This document shows positions 17,123 through 25,340 of a DNA stretch of 40,140 nucleotides, one piece after another. The translations under genes and the position numbers were made by a program. The DNA is from Sterolibacteriaceae bacterium (lineage in GTDB: Bacteria > Pseudomonadota > Gammaproteobacteria > Burkholderiales > Rhodocyclaceae). The notes under the pieces are model-generated. The model had not been told where the DNA came from. It did no database searches and saw only the letters and a program-made list of their open reading frames with translations. Numbering within the stretch: the stretch's first letter is position 1; every line of letters begins with the position of its first letter. Where the stretch lies: positions 1 to 40,140 of the forward strand of contig JANYCD010000075.1 of NCBI GenBank assembly GCA_025360425.1, read 5' to 3'.

Positions 17123-18289
17123 ATGATGTTTTCCGGTGTTTTCGATCTTCCCTGGTGGGGTTATGTGTTGACCGTGCTGGCAATGACGCACGTCACCATC
17201 GCAGCGGTCACCATCTTCCTGCATCGTCACCAGGCGCATCGCGCGCTGGATCTGGGTCCGGTTCCGTCCCATTTTTTCCGTTTGTGGCTGTGGCTGACGA
17301 CGGGCATGGTCACCAAGGAGTGGGCGGCGATTCACCGTAAACACCACGCCAAGTGCGAAACCCCCGACGATCCTCACAGTCCGCAACAGGTGGGTTTGCC
17401 GCGCGTGTTGTTCGGAGGCGTGTTGTTGTATGTGAAGGAATCGCGCAATAGCGAAACCATGCAGCATTACGGGCGCGGCACGCCCGACGACTGGTTGGAG
17501 CGCAAGCTTTATACGCCATGGCAAAAGAGCGGCATTGTCATCATGCTGGCGATTGACATTGCCCTTTTCGGCCTCGCCCCCGGCGTCTTGATGTGGGGCG
17601 TGCAAATGCTGTGGATTCCTTTCTGGGCAGCCGGGGTGATCAACGGAGTCGGCCATTTCGTCGGCTATCGCAACTTTGCCTGCGAAGATGCCAGCACCAA
17701 TCTGATTCCCTGGGGCATCCTGATCGGTGGCGAGGAACTGCATAACAACCATCATGCCTTCCCTACCTCGGCCAAGCTTTCCAACAAGTGGTACGAGTTC
17801 GACATCGGCTGGATGTATATCCGCATCCTGGAAATGCTGGGCATGGCGCATGTCAAGAAAGTGGCGCCGCGGCCCAAGTTGGGTGCAGCGCGAACGGCAG
17901 TCGATCTGGAAACGCTGCAGGCAGTGATTACTCATCGCTACGATGTGCTGTCGAAATACCTGAAATCGCTGGGTCAGATCGCAGCGGAAGAATTCGAACA
18001 TCACAAACTGGATGCCCGTCAGAGCAAGGCCATCAAGCGTCTGCTGCATGAGGCCGGCGACGAACTCCAGGACGCTGACAAGACCCGGCTTGAGTCGATG
18101 CTCCAGAAAAGCGATCGCTTGTCCAAGGTCTATGCCATGCGTGCCGAGCTGGAGTCGCTGTGGGTTCGCTCCACCGCCACGCACGAGCAATTACTGAAGC
18201 AGTTGCAGGAATGGATCCACAACGCCGAACAAAGCGGGATCCACCAACTGGAAGAGTTCTCGCGGCGCTTGCGTAGGTACGCCCTCTGA
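17123..18289 (+). CDS. Membrane acyl-CoA/acyl-lipid desaturase with C-terminal helical extension
   Basis: This di-iron membrane desaturase is probably a delta-9 type that introduces a cis double bond into saturated acyl chains. The three His boxes are HRHQAHR (about 34-40), HRKHH (about 71-75) and HNNHH (about 207-211). Hydrophobic helices surround them. From about residue 255 the protein continues as a charged helical region of roughly 130 residues ending SGIHQLEEFSRRLRRYAL, absent from minimal desaturases but, as far as I recall, common in betaproteobacterial ones. That tail superficially resembles the C-terminus of ISL3-type transposases; I see no sign of a real transposase. It ends just before a strong bidirectional terminator. 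Confidence 0.92.
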   Translation: MMFSGVFDLPWWGYVLTVLAMTHVTIAAVTIFLHRHQAHRALDLGPVPSHFFRLWLWLTTGMVTKEWAAIHRKHHAKCETPDDPHSPQQVGLPRVLFGGVLLYVKESRNSETMQHYGRGTPDDWLERKLYTPWQKSGIVIMLAIDIALFGLAPGVLMWGVQMLWIPFWAAGVINGVGHFVGYRNFACEDASTNLIPWGILIGGEELHNNHHAFPTSAKLSNKWYEFDIGWMYIRILEMLGMAHVKKVAPRPKLGAARTAVDLETLQAVITHRYDVLSKYLKSLGQIAAEEFEHHKLDARQSKAIKRLLHEAGDELQDADKTRLESMLQKSDRLSKVYAMRAELESLWVRSTATHEQLLKQLQEWIHNAEQSGIHQLEEFSRRLRRYAL

Positions 18290-18308
18290 TCGCTCCCTGG
18301 TCATGCAA

Positions 18309-18349
18309 CACCAATAAAAAACCCGCCAGTGGCGGGTTTTTTATTGGTG
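18309..18349. terminator. Bidirectional intrinsic terminator
   Basis: A perfect 19-bp inverted repeat (18309-18327 with 18331-18349) has a 3-base AGT loop. The inner CCCGCC/GGCGGG stem is flanked by six A on one side and six T on the other, so it can terminate both the desaturase transcript (+) and the rpmB-rpmG transcript (-). Confidence 0.93.
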
Positions 18350-18358
18350 GCCAGGCAA

Positions 18359-18526
18359 TTACTTGAGCTTGGTTTCCTTGTAGGCAACGTGCTTGCGCGC
18401 CTTCGGATCGTACTTGGTGATCTCAAGTTTTTCCGGGGTGGTGCGCTTGTTCTTGGTCGTGGTGTAGAAATGGCCGGTGCCGGCCGACGACTCAAGCTTG
18501 ATTTTTTCGCGGCCGCCTTTAGCCAT
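18359..18526 (-). CDS. rpmG: 50S ribosomal protein L33
   Basis: This 55-residue basic ribosomal protein starts [14 protein letters not shown], continues [19 protein letters not shown] and ends in ETKLK. The Cys pairs of zinc-binding L33 are absent, so this is the Cys-free form usual in proteobacteria. It is 20 bases downstream of rpmB and co-transcribed with it. Confidence 0.97.
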   Translation of the reverse strand: MAKGGREKIKLESSAGTGHFYTTTKNKRTTPEKLEITKYDPKARKHVAYKETKLK

Positions 18527-18546
18527 GGTCGCTCTCCGTAAAAGGG

Positions 18547-18783
18547 TTAGACGCGTTCGCCGCGACTACGCAGCTCGGCGAGGATGACTTCGATACCCTT
18601 TTTGTCGATGGTGCGCAGGGCGGCGTTCGATACGCGCAGACGCACGAAGCGATTTTCGGATTCGACCCAAAAGCGGCGGCTCTGCAGGTTCGGCAGAAAG
18701 CGGCGCTTGGTCTTGTTGTTGGCGTGGGAAACATTGTTTCCCACCATCGGGGCCTTGCCCGTCACTTGGCAAACGCGGGACAT
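18547..18783 (-). CDS. rpmB: 50S ribosomal protein L28
   Basis: This 78-residue ribosomal protein has the L28 features [23 protein letters not shown], then [16 protein letters not shown]. The ATG at 18783 has GGAG six bases upstream and matches the family N-terminus; the longer frame to 18822 is not needed. rpmB-rpmG is the standard proteobacterial order. Confidence 0.97.
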   Translation of the reverse strand: MSRVCQVTGKAPMVGNNVSHANNKTKRRFLPNLQSRRFWVESENRFVRLRVSNAALRTIDKKGIEVILAELRSRGERV

Positions 18784-18820
18784 GTGATTGCTCCAGGAAG
18801 CTGATTCAGTAAAGCCGGGC

Positions 18821-18850
18821 ATTGTACCCGAGAATTTGGCCGAAATTCAA
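18821..18850 (-). promoter_or_regulatory. Likely sigma-70 promoter of rpmB-rpmG
   Basis: On the minus strand TTGAAT (18850-18845) is followed after 18 bases by TACAAT (18826-18821). This gives a start site some 30 bases before the rpmB ATG. Both hexamers are near consensus, as expected for ribosomal protein genes. Confidence 0.5.
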
Positions 18851-18880
18851 GCCTCTTTCCCGGATTGGAAGAGGGCAGCC

Positions 18881-19561
18881 CTACAACAGGCCGCGTTCGG
18901 CGAAAGACAGCGGATTGCCCAGCCCCGCCACCACAATGTGATCGACGACTTTCACGTCCACCATTGCCAGGGCTTCGCGCAGCGAACGGGTCAACAATTC
19001 GTCAGCGCGCGACGGCTCGGCAACGCCGGAGGGGTGGTTGTGCACCAGCACCACGGCCGCCGCGTTGCGCAGCAGTGCCTGTTTGACCACCTCACGCGGA
19101 TAGACGCTGGTCTGGCTCAACGTGCCGCGAAACAGTTCGTCGTATTCGATCAGGCGGTTTTGGGTGTCCAGCCACAGCGCGCCAAAAACCTCATAAGGCA
19201 GGGACGCCAGCTTGAGGCGCAGCCAGTCACGCACCGCAGCGGGTGAGCCGAGCAGGTCGCGACCACGCAGGTCTTCGCGCATGGCGCGTCGCGCCAGTTC
19301 CAGCACAGCCATCAACTGGGTCGCTTTCGCCGGCCCCATGCCGGGCAGTTTCGACAATTCTTTTGCCGTGGCATTGGCGAGTTGTGAAAGTTGTCCATCG
19401 AAATGCGTCAGTAGTTCGCGCGCCAGATCGACTGCGCTCTTGCCGCGCACGCCAACGCGCAAAAAAATCGCCAGCAGTTCTGCATCGGACAGCGCAGCCG
19501 CCCCATGCGCCAGCAAACGTTCGCGCGGCCGCTCGGCCGCAGGCCAGTTGGTGATTGCCAT
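18881..19561 (-). CDS. radC: RadC-family JAB/MPN domain protein
   Basis: The protein (226 residues) has an N-terminal helix-hairpin-helix region (about 40-85, [21 protein letters not shown]) and a C-terminal MPN+/JAB domain. The metal motif is [14 protein letters not shown], with an upstream Glu. Despite the name, a role in recombination repair is not supported for RadC; the domain resembles deubiquitinase-type metalloproteases. It is divergent from coaBC with 45 bases between starts, a frequent arrangement. Confidence 0.95.
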   Translation of the reverse strand: MAITNWPAAERPRERLLAHGAAALSDAELLAIFLRVGVRGKSAVDLARELLTHFDGQLSQLANATAKELSKLPGMGPAKATQLMAVLELARRAMREDLRGRDLLGSPAAVRDWLRLKLASLPYEVFGALWLDTQNRLIEYDELFRGTLSQTSVYPREVVKQALLRNAAAVVLVHNHPSGVAEPSRADELLTRSLREALAMVDVKVVDHIVVAGLGNPLSFAERGLL

Positions 19562-19606
19562 AAAGAGTTAAAATCCTCGCTCGCTTTTATCTGAATTCTA
19601 CCTGTC

Positions 19607-20827
19607 ATGGCTTCACTTTCCGGCAAGCGCATTGTGCTGGGTGTCACCGGCGGCATCGCGGCATACAAGAGCGCAGAATTGACGCGTCTGCTGGTGAAAG
19701 CCGGGGCTATGGTGGATGTGGTGCTCACCGAGGCGGGTGCGCGCTTCGTTGGCGCCACCACCTTTCAGGCGTTGTCGGGGCGGCCGGTGTGGACTTCATT
19801 GTGGGACGAGCGTATGCCCAACGCCATGGCGCATATCGATCTCACGCGTGGTGCAGACTTGTTGCTGGTTGTGCCGGCGACCGCTAATTTCCTCGTCAAA
19901 CTGGTTCATGGAATGGCCGACGATCTGCTGTCCACGCTGTGCCTTGCCCGCCCCCGCGCTGGTGTTGATGGCGCGTTGCGCGATTGTCCTCTGTTCGTGG
20001 CGCCCGCCATGAACCGGCAGATGTGGGAAAGCCCGGCCACGCAACGCAACGTGACACAACTGCGCGATGACGGTTTGCACATTCTCGGCCCAGGCAGCGG
20101 CGACCAGGCCTGCGGTGAAATGGGCGATGGCCGCATGCTTGAGGCTGCGGAAATATTCGCGGCGCTGGAAGCGTCATTGTGCCCGAAACTGCTTGCGCGC
20201 AAACGCGTGTTGCTCACCGCCGGGCCGACCTTCGAAGCGCTCGATCCGGTGCGCGGCCTGACCAATTCAAGTTCCGGCAAGATGGGTTTCGCGCTGGCGC
20301 GCGCCTGTGCTGAAGCCGGCGCCGAAGTCACGTTGGTGGCGGGACCGGTCACCCAAACCACGCCCGCCGGTGTGACGCGCATCGACGTCACCAGCGCACT
20401 GCAAATGCGTGACGCGGTGCTGGCGAATCTGGGTGGCCAAAACGTATTCATCGCCGTGGCCGCCGTGGCCGACTACCGGCCTGCCGCGCCGGCCGATCAC
20501 AAGATCAAGAAGTCGGGGCAGCCGCTCAGTATCGAGCTGGTGCCGAATCCGGACATCCTTGCCGAGGTGGCGAGTCGGTCCGATGCACCTTTCTGCGTTG
20601 GTTTTGCCGCCGAGAGCCGCAATCTGGCCGAATATGCCGAGGGCAAGCGCAAAGCCAAGAACCTCGCATTGGTGGTCGGCAATCTGGTGCAGGACGGATT
20701 AGGTGGCGACATCAATGCAGTGACATTATTTGACGCGGCCGGAGCTCACCCTTTGCCGGCGGCAGAAAAACTTGAAGTCGCGCGTGGCATCGTGGCGCAC
20801 ATCGCCAGCATGCTGGCGACGCGGTAG
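19607..20827 (+). CDS. coaBC: Bifunctional phosphopantothenoylcysteine decarboxylase / phosphopantothenate-cysteine ligase
   Basis: CoaBC performs two steps of coenzyme A synthesis. The N-terminal flavoprotein domain (about 1-190) has GVTGGIAAYK, the active-site His in HIDLT (His77 region), PAMNRQMW, and the substrate clamp CGEMGDGRM with Cys169. The C-terminal CoaB domain (about 195-406) has the nucleotide-binding start LLTAGPTFEALDPVRGLTNSSSGKMG and the Lys-containing KIKKSG segment. The total of 406 residues is normal. dut follows 19 bases downstream, the usual coaBC-dut operon. Confidence 0.97.
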   Translation: MASLSGKRIVLGVTGGIAAYKSAELTRLLVKAGAMVDVVLTEAGARFVGATTFQALSGRPVWTSLWDERMPNAMAHIDLTRGADLLLVVPATANFLVKLVHGMADDLLSTLCLARPRAGVDGALRDCPLFVAPAMNRQMWESPATQRNVTQLRDDGLHILGPGSGDQACGEMGDGRMLEAAEIFAALEASLCPKLLARKRVLLTAGPTFEALDPVRGLTNSSSGKMGFALARACAEAGAEVTLVAGPVTQTTPAGVTRIDVTSALQMRDAVLANLGGQNVFIAVAAVADYRPAAPADHKIKKSGQPLSIELVPNPDILAEVASRSDAPFCVGFAAESRNLAEYAEGKRKAKNLALVVGNLVQDGLGGDINAVTLFDAAGAHPLPAAEKLEVARGIVAHIASMLATR

Positions 20828-20846
20828 AAATTTTTGAGGATATGAC

Positions 20847-21296
20847 ATGCCCCGTATTGACATAAAACTCCTTGACCCGCGCCTCAAGAATGCGCCTCCG
20901 CAATACGCGACTCCCGGCGCGGCGGGCCTCGATCTGCGTGCCTGCATCGATACGGCGATCAAGCTGCATCCGGGCGAGACCCAACTGATCCCCGCCGGCA
21001 TCGCCATCCATCTCGCCGATCCGGGCCTCGCCGCCATGATTCTGCCGCGCTCGGGACTCGGTCACAAGCACGGTATCGTGCTGGGCAATCTGGTGGGGCT
21101 GATCGACTCGGATTACCAGGGCGAGATATTCGTCTCGACCTGGAATCGTGGTCACGAAACATTCACCATCAATCCCATGGACAGGCTGGCGCAATTGGTG
21201 GTGGTGCCGGTGGTGCAGGTGGCGTTCAACGTGGTTGATGACTTCACCCAAAGCGAGCGCGGTGCGGGCGGGTTTGGCAGCACCGGGCACGCCTGA
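20847..21296 (+). CDS. dut: Deoxyuridine 5'-triphosphate nucleotidohydrolase
   Basis: dUTPase converts dUTP to dUMP, keeping uracil out of DNA and feeding dTMP synthesis. The 149-residue protein carries the five trimeric dUTPase motifs: [10 protein letters not shown] (1), [11 protein letters not shown] (2), [15 protein letters not shown] (3, catalytic Asp), DRLAQLVV (4) and the Gly-rich [11 protein letters not shown] (5). GAGG precedes the start. It is the last core gene before the accessory region. Confidence 0.97.
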   Translation: MPRIDIKLLDPRLKNAPPQYATPGAAGLDLRACIDTAIKLHPGETQLIPAGIAIHLADPGLAAMILPRSGLGHKHGIVLGNLVGLIDSDYQGEIFVSTWNRGHETFTINPMDRLAQLVVVPVVQVAFNVVDDFTQSERGAGGFGSTGHA

Positions 21297-21327
21297 ACAC
21301 TGATCCCCTGCAGACTTGAACGTGCTA

Positions 21328-21347
21328 GCAAATGCCTTGGCATATGC
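21328..21347. promoter_or_regulatory. Putative VapB operator
   Basis: GCAAATGCC-TT-GGCATATGC is an inverted repeat with eight of nine pairs. It lies just upstream of the strong ribosome binding site AGGAGG (21356-21361) of vapB. VapB/VapBC complexes bind such palindromes to repress their own operon. Confidence 0.45.
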
Positions 21348-21365
21348 TTCAATTCAGGAGGCCCC

Positions 21366-21563
21366 ATGGATACCCAACGCCACGCCCGCTTGTTCCGGAA
21401 TGGCCGCAGCCAGGCGGTGCGCATTCCGCGCGAATTTGAGTTTGAAGGGAAAGAAGTCTTTATTCGCAAGGATGGTGACCGCTTGATTCTGGAGCCGGTA
21501 AAAAAACACAAAAATCTGCTCGCCTTGTTGGCGACGGGAACCTATCGAAGAAGAGTTTCCTGA
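21366..21563 (+). pseudogene. vapB: VapB-type antitoxin with frameshifted C-terminus
   Basis: The first 52 or so codons encode a normal AbrB/SpoVT-type VapB DNA-binding domain ([17 protein letters not shown], then [20 protein letters not shown]). The current frame ends early as [12 protein letters not shown]. The expected toxin-binding tail, [19 protein letters not shown], is present in another frame from about 21553. Adding two bases near 21537-21541 would give LLATWEP and restore it. The gene has probably lost the toxin-neutralising tail while keeping its DNA-binding part. It is followed by a truncated vapC, so the whole locus is decaying. Confidence 0.75.
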
Positions 21564-21602
21564 CATCAACGACTTGCTACCGCTCGATGACATCAAGTTC
21601 TG

Positions 21603-21842
21603 TTGTCATCCCGGCGCTATCTGCTGGACACCAACATACTCTCCGATCTGGTTCGTCGACCGCAAGGCGCCGCCGAGCGTCATATCGACCGTGTCGGTTT
21701 TCGCAACGTCTGCATTAGCGTCATTGTCGCGTGTGAAGCCCGCTTTGGTATTCTGAAAAATGGTTCGGAGCGGCTTTCACAGCAGATCGAACTCATTCTC
21801 TCCAAGCTCGACGTATTACCGCTGATTGTGCAGGAGCCCTGA
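21603..21842 (+). pseudogene. vapC: VapC-type PIN-domain toxin, C-terminally truncated
   Basis: The frame gives 79 residues starting MSSRRYLLDTNILSDLVRRP. DTN contains the first catalytic Asp of PIN-domain RNases, and SVIVACEARFGI contains the conserved Glu. It stops after LSKLDVLPLIVQEP, where an intact VapC (about 130 residues) would continue with the segment carrying the remaining acidic residues (PxDxxIAA). No frame downstream restores that part, so this is a truncation rather than a single frameshift. It is unlikely to be an active RNase. Confidence 0.75.
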
Positions 21843-21949
21843 TGCAAGGCCAACTCTTTACCCAGGACTTCCTGCACCGCATCCTGGAGTTCCCGAACGA
21901 CGAGAGCGTGCATTTTTCAGTCCGTCAGGAAGTCGATGCATTGGGGTAA
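21842..21949 (+). CDS. 35-codon orphan frame after vapC
   Basis: A short frame (MQGQLFTQDFLHRILEF and so on) starts at an ATG overlapping the vapC stop by one base (TGATG). I do not recognise it. The first dozen residues look like the N-terminus of a longer protein, so it may be a remnant joined to vapC by a deletion. Confidence 0.3.
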   Translation: MQGQLFTQDFLHRILEFPNDESVHFSVRQEVDALG

Positions 21950-22222
21950 TGGTGGAAATGAAATAGGGTAATGGCGATATCAATTACCCCATTTTTCGCG
22001 ATGGCTTCCCCCATTCAGGCTGTGGATATTGGGCTAACGCAATACCGCTGCTGGCGTGTGCTGGAGCGTTCGGCCGGCCGCATGGCAGGAATTGGTTTAG
22101 AATAAAACAAATGATCGTTTTTCAACCGTTTCAAGCGAAAATTTGCTCGACTTGGCAGGGTTCGATCAGAATCCGGTGACGACCAAAAATAACCAGCAGG
22201 ACTAACCATCAGGAGAAGAGAC
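21950..22222 (+). promoter_or_regulatory. Control region ahead of the catabolic cluster
   Basis: This 273-base stretch has no convincing gene. It holds a 7-bp hairpin (21966-21972 with 21983-21989) followed by five T, a possible weak terminator of the vapBC remnant. A possible -10, TAGAAT, is at 22098-22103, without a recognisable -35. Directly after it is a palindromic element, AACAAATGATCGTTT, at 22106-22120. A near copy occurs at 31282-31296. The strong ribosome binding site of the first SDR gene (AGGAG, about 22210-22214) is at its end. Confidence 0.5.
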
Positions 22223-22963
22223 ATGGCCGGACGATTGAGTGGAAAAGTAGCGGTGATCACGGGTGCCGGTTCCGGCATGGGTGCGGCGATGGTCGCGGCG
22301 TTTTGTGCCGAAGGCGCCAAGGTGATCGCAGCCGATATTTCGGGCAAGCAGAACGAGGTTGCCAAGGGGGCCGGCAGCGCCTGCGTGGCGGTGCAGGTGG
22401 ATGTTGCCGACAGCGACAGCATCCAGGCAATGCTCGCAACGGCGATCAAGCAGTTCGGCCGGCTCGACATCATTTGCAACAACGCCGGGGTTCAGGGCGA
22501 TAACGCCCGGACCGCGGACTACAGTCTTGCCGAGTTTGATCGCATCATGGCGATCAACTGCCGTGGCGTATTCATGGGAATGAAATACGCCATTCCGCTG
22601 ATGCTCAGAACCGGTGGTGGGTCGATCGTGAACACCTCGTCGATGGCTTCGCTGGTGGCATTCCCTGGCATGCCGGCCTATTGCGCATCGAAGGGTGCGG
22701 TGTCGATGCTGACGAAATTGACGGCTGCGGAATATGCCGCCGATAATATTCGCGTCAATGCCATCCTGCCGGGTGCCATCGATACCGCGATGGTCAAGGC
22801 GCTGCCTCCTGACGTTCGCGCTGGCGCGATCAAGGGCACCCTGATGGGACGCCTTGGCCACCCGTCCGAAATCGCCAACCTGGCACTGTTTTTCGCCAGC
22901 GACGAATCGTCGTTCATCACCGGCACCCTAGTGCCCGTCGATGGCGGATACACCCTGCTGTAA
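22223..22963 (+). CDS. Classical short-chain dehydrogenase/reductase (SDR 1)
   Basis: This NAD(P)-dependent alcohol/ketone oxidoreductase has 246 residues. It has the classical SDR marks: cofactor motif TGAGSGMG (13-20), NNAG (86-89), and catalytic Ser140, Tyr153 and Lys157 (YCASK). The C-terminus ends in ITGTLVPVDGGYTLL. An acidic residue at the end of strand 2 (AADIS) suggests NAD rather than NADP. It is first in the five-gene plus-strand run and would plausibly oxidise a ring or side-chain hydroxyl made by the oxygenases downstream. It is clearly paralogous to SDR 2 at 31419, with catalytic residues at the same positions. Confidence 0.93.
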   Translation: MAGRLSGKVAVITGAGSGMGAAMVAAFCAEGAKVIAADISGKQNEVAKGAGSACVAVQVDVADSDSIQAMLATAIKQFGRLDIICNNAGVQGDNARTADYSLAEFDRIMAINCRGVFMGMKYAIPLMLRTGGGSIVNTSSMASLVAFPGMPAYCASKGAVSMLTKLTAAEYAADNIRVNAILPGAIDTAMVKALPPDVRAGAIKGTLMGRLGHPSEIANLALFFASDESSFITGTLVPVDGGYTLL

Positions 22964-22983
22964 GGAAAAGACAGGCCAGTGTG

Positions 22984-24063
22984 ATGCGTGCCCTCGTCTG
23001 CAACGGCCCCGGCGATTTTCGTTTCGAAGATCGGCCTGTTCCGACGCCCGGTGCGGGCGAGGTGCTGGTGCGCCCGCTGTTCAACGGTATCTGTTTTACC
23101 GACAAGCATGTCTACGACGGCCACATCGGACGCAAGCCGGGCTGGGTGCTGGGCCATGAGTTCAGTGGCCGGGTCGAGGCACTTGGGTCCGACGTCAGCG
23201 AGTGCAATGTGGGCGATCTCGTTTCAGTCGATCCGCGCCTGCGCTGCGGCGAATGTCTGCCGTGTCGGGCTGGTCTGGAGACGCTATGCACGAAGGCAGG
23301 ATTCATGGGCGTCGACGGCGGTGACGGTGGACTTGCCGAGTTTGCCGTCGTGCCAGCCTACAGCCTCTATCGCCTGCCGGAAAAATGTTCGCCGCTGGAA
23401 GCGGCCTGTGTCGAAGCGGCTTGCTGCGCCACGCGGGCAACGCGCTCCGGCAATGTGGTGGTTGGCGACAACGTCGTCTTGCTTGGATTGGAGGATTACA
23501 ACCTCTACATGGCGCAGTGGCTGAAAAGCCAGGGTGCCGTCGTGATTGGTGTCGATCCGCTGGAGATACGGCGTCGGGCTGCACTGGATTTTGGCGCGCA
23601 TCATGCCTTTGATCCGACCGAGGGCAAGGCCTCCGCACGCATTCGTGCCCTCATGCCGTTCGGCGCTGATGTAGTGGTGGTGGCGCTGGAAGATTACATC
23701 CCGCAAGCGAACGAGTATGTGGCACTGGCGCATCGCATCGCGCGCATTCAGGGCAAGGTCATCATGATGCGCTCCTACGGCAGTGCGCCGTTTTTGAAAG
23801 TGCAACCCAACCATGCGTGGCTCAAGGAACTGACCATTCACCACTTCGGCAATTTTTTTGGCAACGAGCCGGCGCGCGGCGGACGCGCGCGCGGCGACTG
23901 GCAGGTAACGTTGGATGCGATGGCGCGTGGCACATTGTCAGCGCCGCCGCCAGGCGCGCTGGTGAAGCCGTTTTCGAGTTTGGCCGGCAAGGCCGATATC
24001 GATGCCTTGTTTGGAGCGATGCCGGGACAGGCCAGCAAGGTCATCATCGACATGTCAGTGTAA
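22984..24063 (+). CDS. Zinc-binding MDR-family alcohol dehydrogenase, atypical cofactor motif
   Basis: This medium-chain dehydrogenase (359 residues from ATG 22984; a GTG three bases earlier is possible) has Cys37 and His58-Glu59 (GHEF) for the catalytic zinc. The four Cys for structural zinc are C88, C91, C94 and C102 (CGECLPC, then C). The Rossmann fold is there by pattern (VVLL, then VIGVDPLE) but the expected GxGxxG is GLEDYN (168-173). That may alter cofactor binding or indicate a sublineage with a different role. It follows SDR 1 by 20 bases. Substrate unknown; an alcohol in the same pathway is the natural inference. Confidence 0.88.
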   Translation: MRALVCNGPGDFRFEDRPVPTPGAGEVLVRPLFNGICFTDKHVYDGHIGRKPGWVLGHEFSGRVEALGSDVSECNVGDLVSVDPRLRCGECLPCRAGLETLCTKAGFMGVDGGDGGLAEFAVVPAYSLYRLPEKCSPLEAACVEAACCATRATRSGNVVVGDNVVLLGLEDYNLYMAQWLKSQGAVVIGVDPLEIRRRAALDFGAHHAFDPTEGKASARIRALMPFGADVVVVALEDYIPQANEYVALAHRIARIQGKVIMMRSYGSAPFLKVQPNHAWLKELTIHHFGNFFGNEPARGGRARGDWQVTLDAMARGTLSAPPPGALVKPFSSLAGKADIDALFGAMPGQASKVIIDMSV

Positions 24064-24114
24064 ATGAATGACGACCGGGCCGATTTCCTGGCCCCACATT
24101 TTTAGGAGAAGCAG

Positions 24115-25269
24115 ATGAACGCAGTATCAGACGAAGATAAGATAGAGGCCGCGCATCTCGCGAAAGAGGCGGCACGCGCCTATCCGACCGAGGCCGAGAA
24201 GCAGTATCCGCTGCCACCCAGCGTGATTGATGTCAGCCGCTACACAGACGAGCGCTTGTTCGAGCGCGAGATGGAACAGATTTTTTACAAGACATGGTTT
24301 CCTGCCTGCCCATCGATCGACCTCAAAAATCCGCGGGACTATGTGGTCTTTGACCAGTTGCGTCAGTCGGTGATCATTTCGCGGCTCGATGACGGCAGCG
24401 TGTCGGCGTGGCACAACGTCTGCCAGCATCGCGGCACGCGTCTCGTCATGGAATCGGGCAATTGCAAACCGGGGCGTTTCTCCTGCCCGTGGCATGGTTT
24501 CCAATATGACCTGACCGGAAAAGTGCGTCTGGTTCCGTTGAAGGATTCCTTCGATCCCAAAAGACTGGAGAATCTGCGCGCTCCGGCGGTGCGGGTCAAG
24601 GAGTGGGGAGGTTTCGTCTGGATCTGTTTCTCCGACGAGGGGCCCGATCTCAAGACTTATCTTGGCACCATCGGCGAGGAACTGGACTTTTTCGGGCTCG
24701 ATAAATTCGAGACCAAATACCGCTTCCGGCTGGAACTCGATGCCAACTGGAAGATGGTGGTCGATGCGTTCAACGAGACTTGGCACGTGCCATGGACGCA
24801 TACCAAGACGTTGTCCAAGCTGGTGCTGTGGCGTGATGCACGGCTGCGGATCACCACGCCCCATAGTTGGATGACGATTCCGTTGGAAGGCTTTACCGAC
24901 AAGTTGGGCGATGTCGACCATCGTCTCAAGCATATCTGTCACTACCTCGCGTTTCCCAACACGATCTTCAGTTGCTTCCCCACGCATTTGCAAACCTGGA
25001 ACATCTGGCCGGTATCGGTGGACAAGACGATTTTCACCGCGTGGGGCGTGGTCGGGCCGAAACCGGAAGGCTTGACCGATGAGCAGTGGACCAAGCAGAA
25101 CGATCGCGACTGGAAGCATTTCTGCGCGATTTCTGCGGAGGATGCCGAGGTGCTTAATAGTTGGAAGAGCGTCTCGCATTCGCTGGGGACGCGTCAATAC
25201 ATGTTCAACACGGCGGAGAGTCGCCTGACCGCGTTCCACGCCGAAGTGGCGCGCAGAATCAGGCTTTAA
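24115..25269 (+). CDS. Rieske non-heme iron oxygenase, alpha subunit
   Basis: This 384-residue Rieske oxygenase hydroxylates or demethylates organic substrates with O2. The N-terminal Rieske domain has C103-x-H105 and C124-x2-H127 for the 2Fe-2S cluster. The catalytic domain has DAFNETWHVPWTH, with His224 and His229 as iron ligands and Glu221 at the position of the bridging acid. The third iron ligand should be an acidic residue near the C-terminus. A strong site (AGGAG) precedes the ATG. No beta subunit, ferredoxin or reductase gene lies nearby, so it is an alpha-only type or borrows partners. The substrate cannot be told from sequence. Confidence 0.93.
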   Translation: MNAVSDEDKIEAAHLAKEAARAYPTEAEKQYPLPPSVIDVSRYTDERLFEREMEQIFYKTWFPACPSIDLKNPRDYVVFDQLRQSVIISRLDDGSVSAWHNVCQHRGTRLVMESGNCKPGRFSCPWHGFQYDLTGKVRLVPLKDSFDPKRLENLRAPAVRVKEWGGFVWICFSDEGPDLKTYLGTIGEELDFFGLDKFETKYRFRLELDANWKMVVDAFNETWHVPWTHTKTLSKLVLWRDARLRITTPHSWMTIPLEGFTDKLGDVDHRLKHICHYLAFPNTIFSCFPTHLQTWNIWPVSVDKTIFTAWGVVGPKPEGLTDEQWTKQNDRDWKHFCAISAEDAEVLNSWKSVSHSLGTRQYMFNTAESRLTAFHAEVARRIRL

Positions 25270-25340
25270 GTTGCAGGTTGAATGACGGCGATCAAATTCT
25301 GCCCGGCAGAAAGATCGCCGCACCATCGGGAATGACAAGC

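Noticed and set aside
25161-25340. N-terminal 60-codon extension of the Gfo/Idh protein
   Set aside because: It overlaps the Rieske gene in another frame and precedes a clear ribosome binding site and family-like start at 25341.
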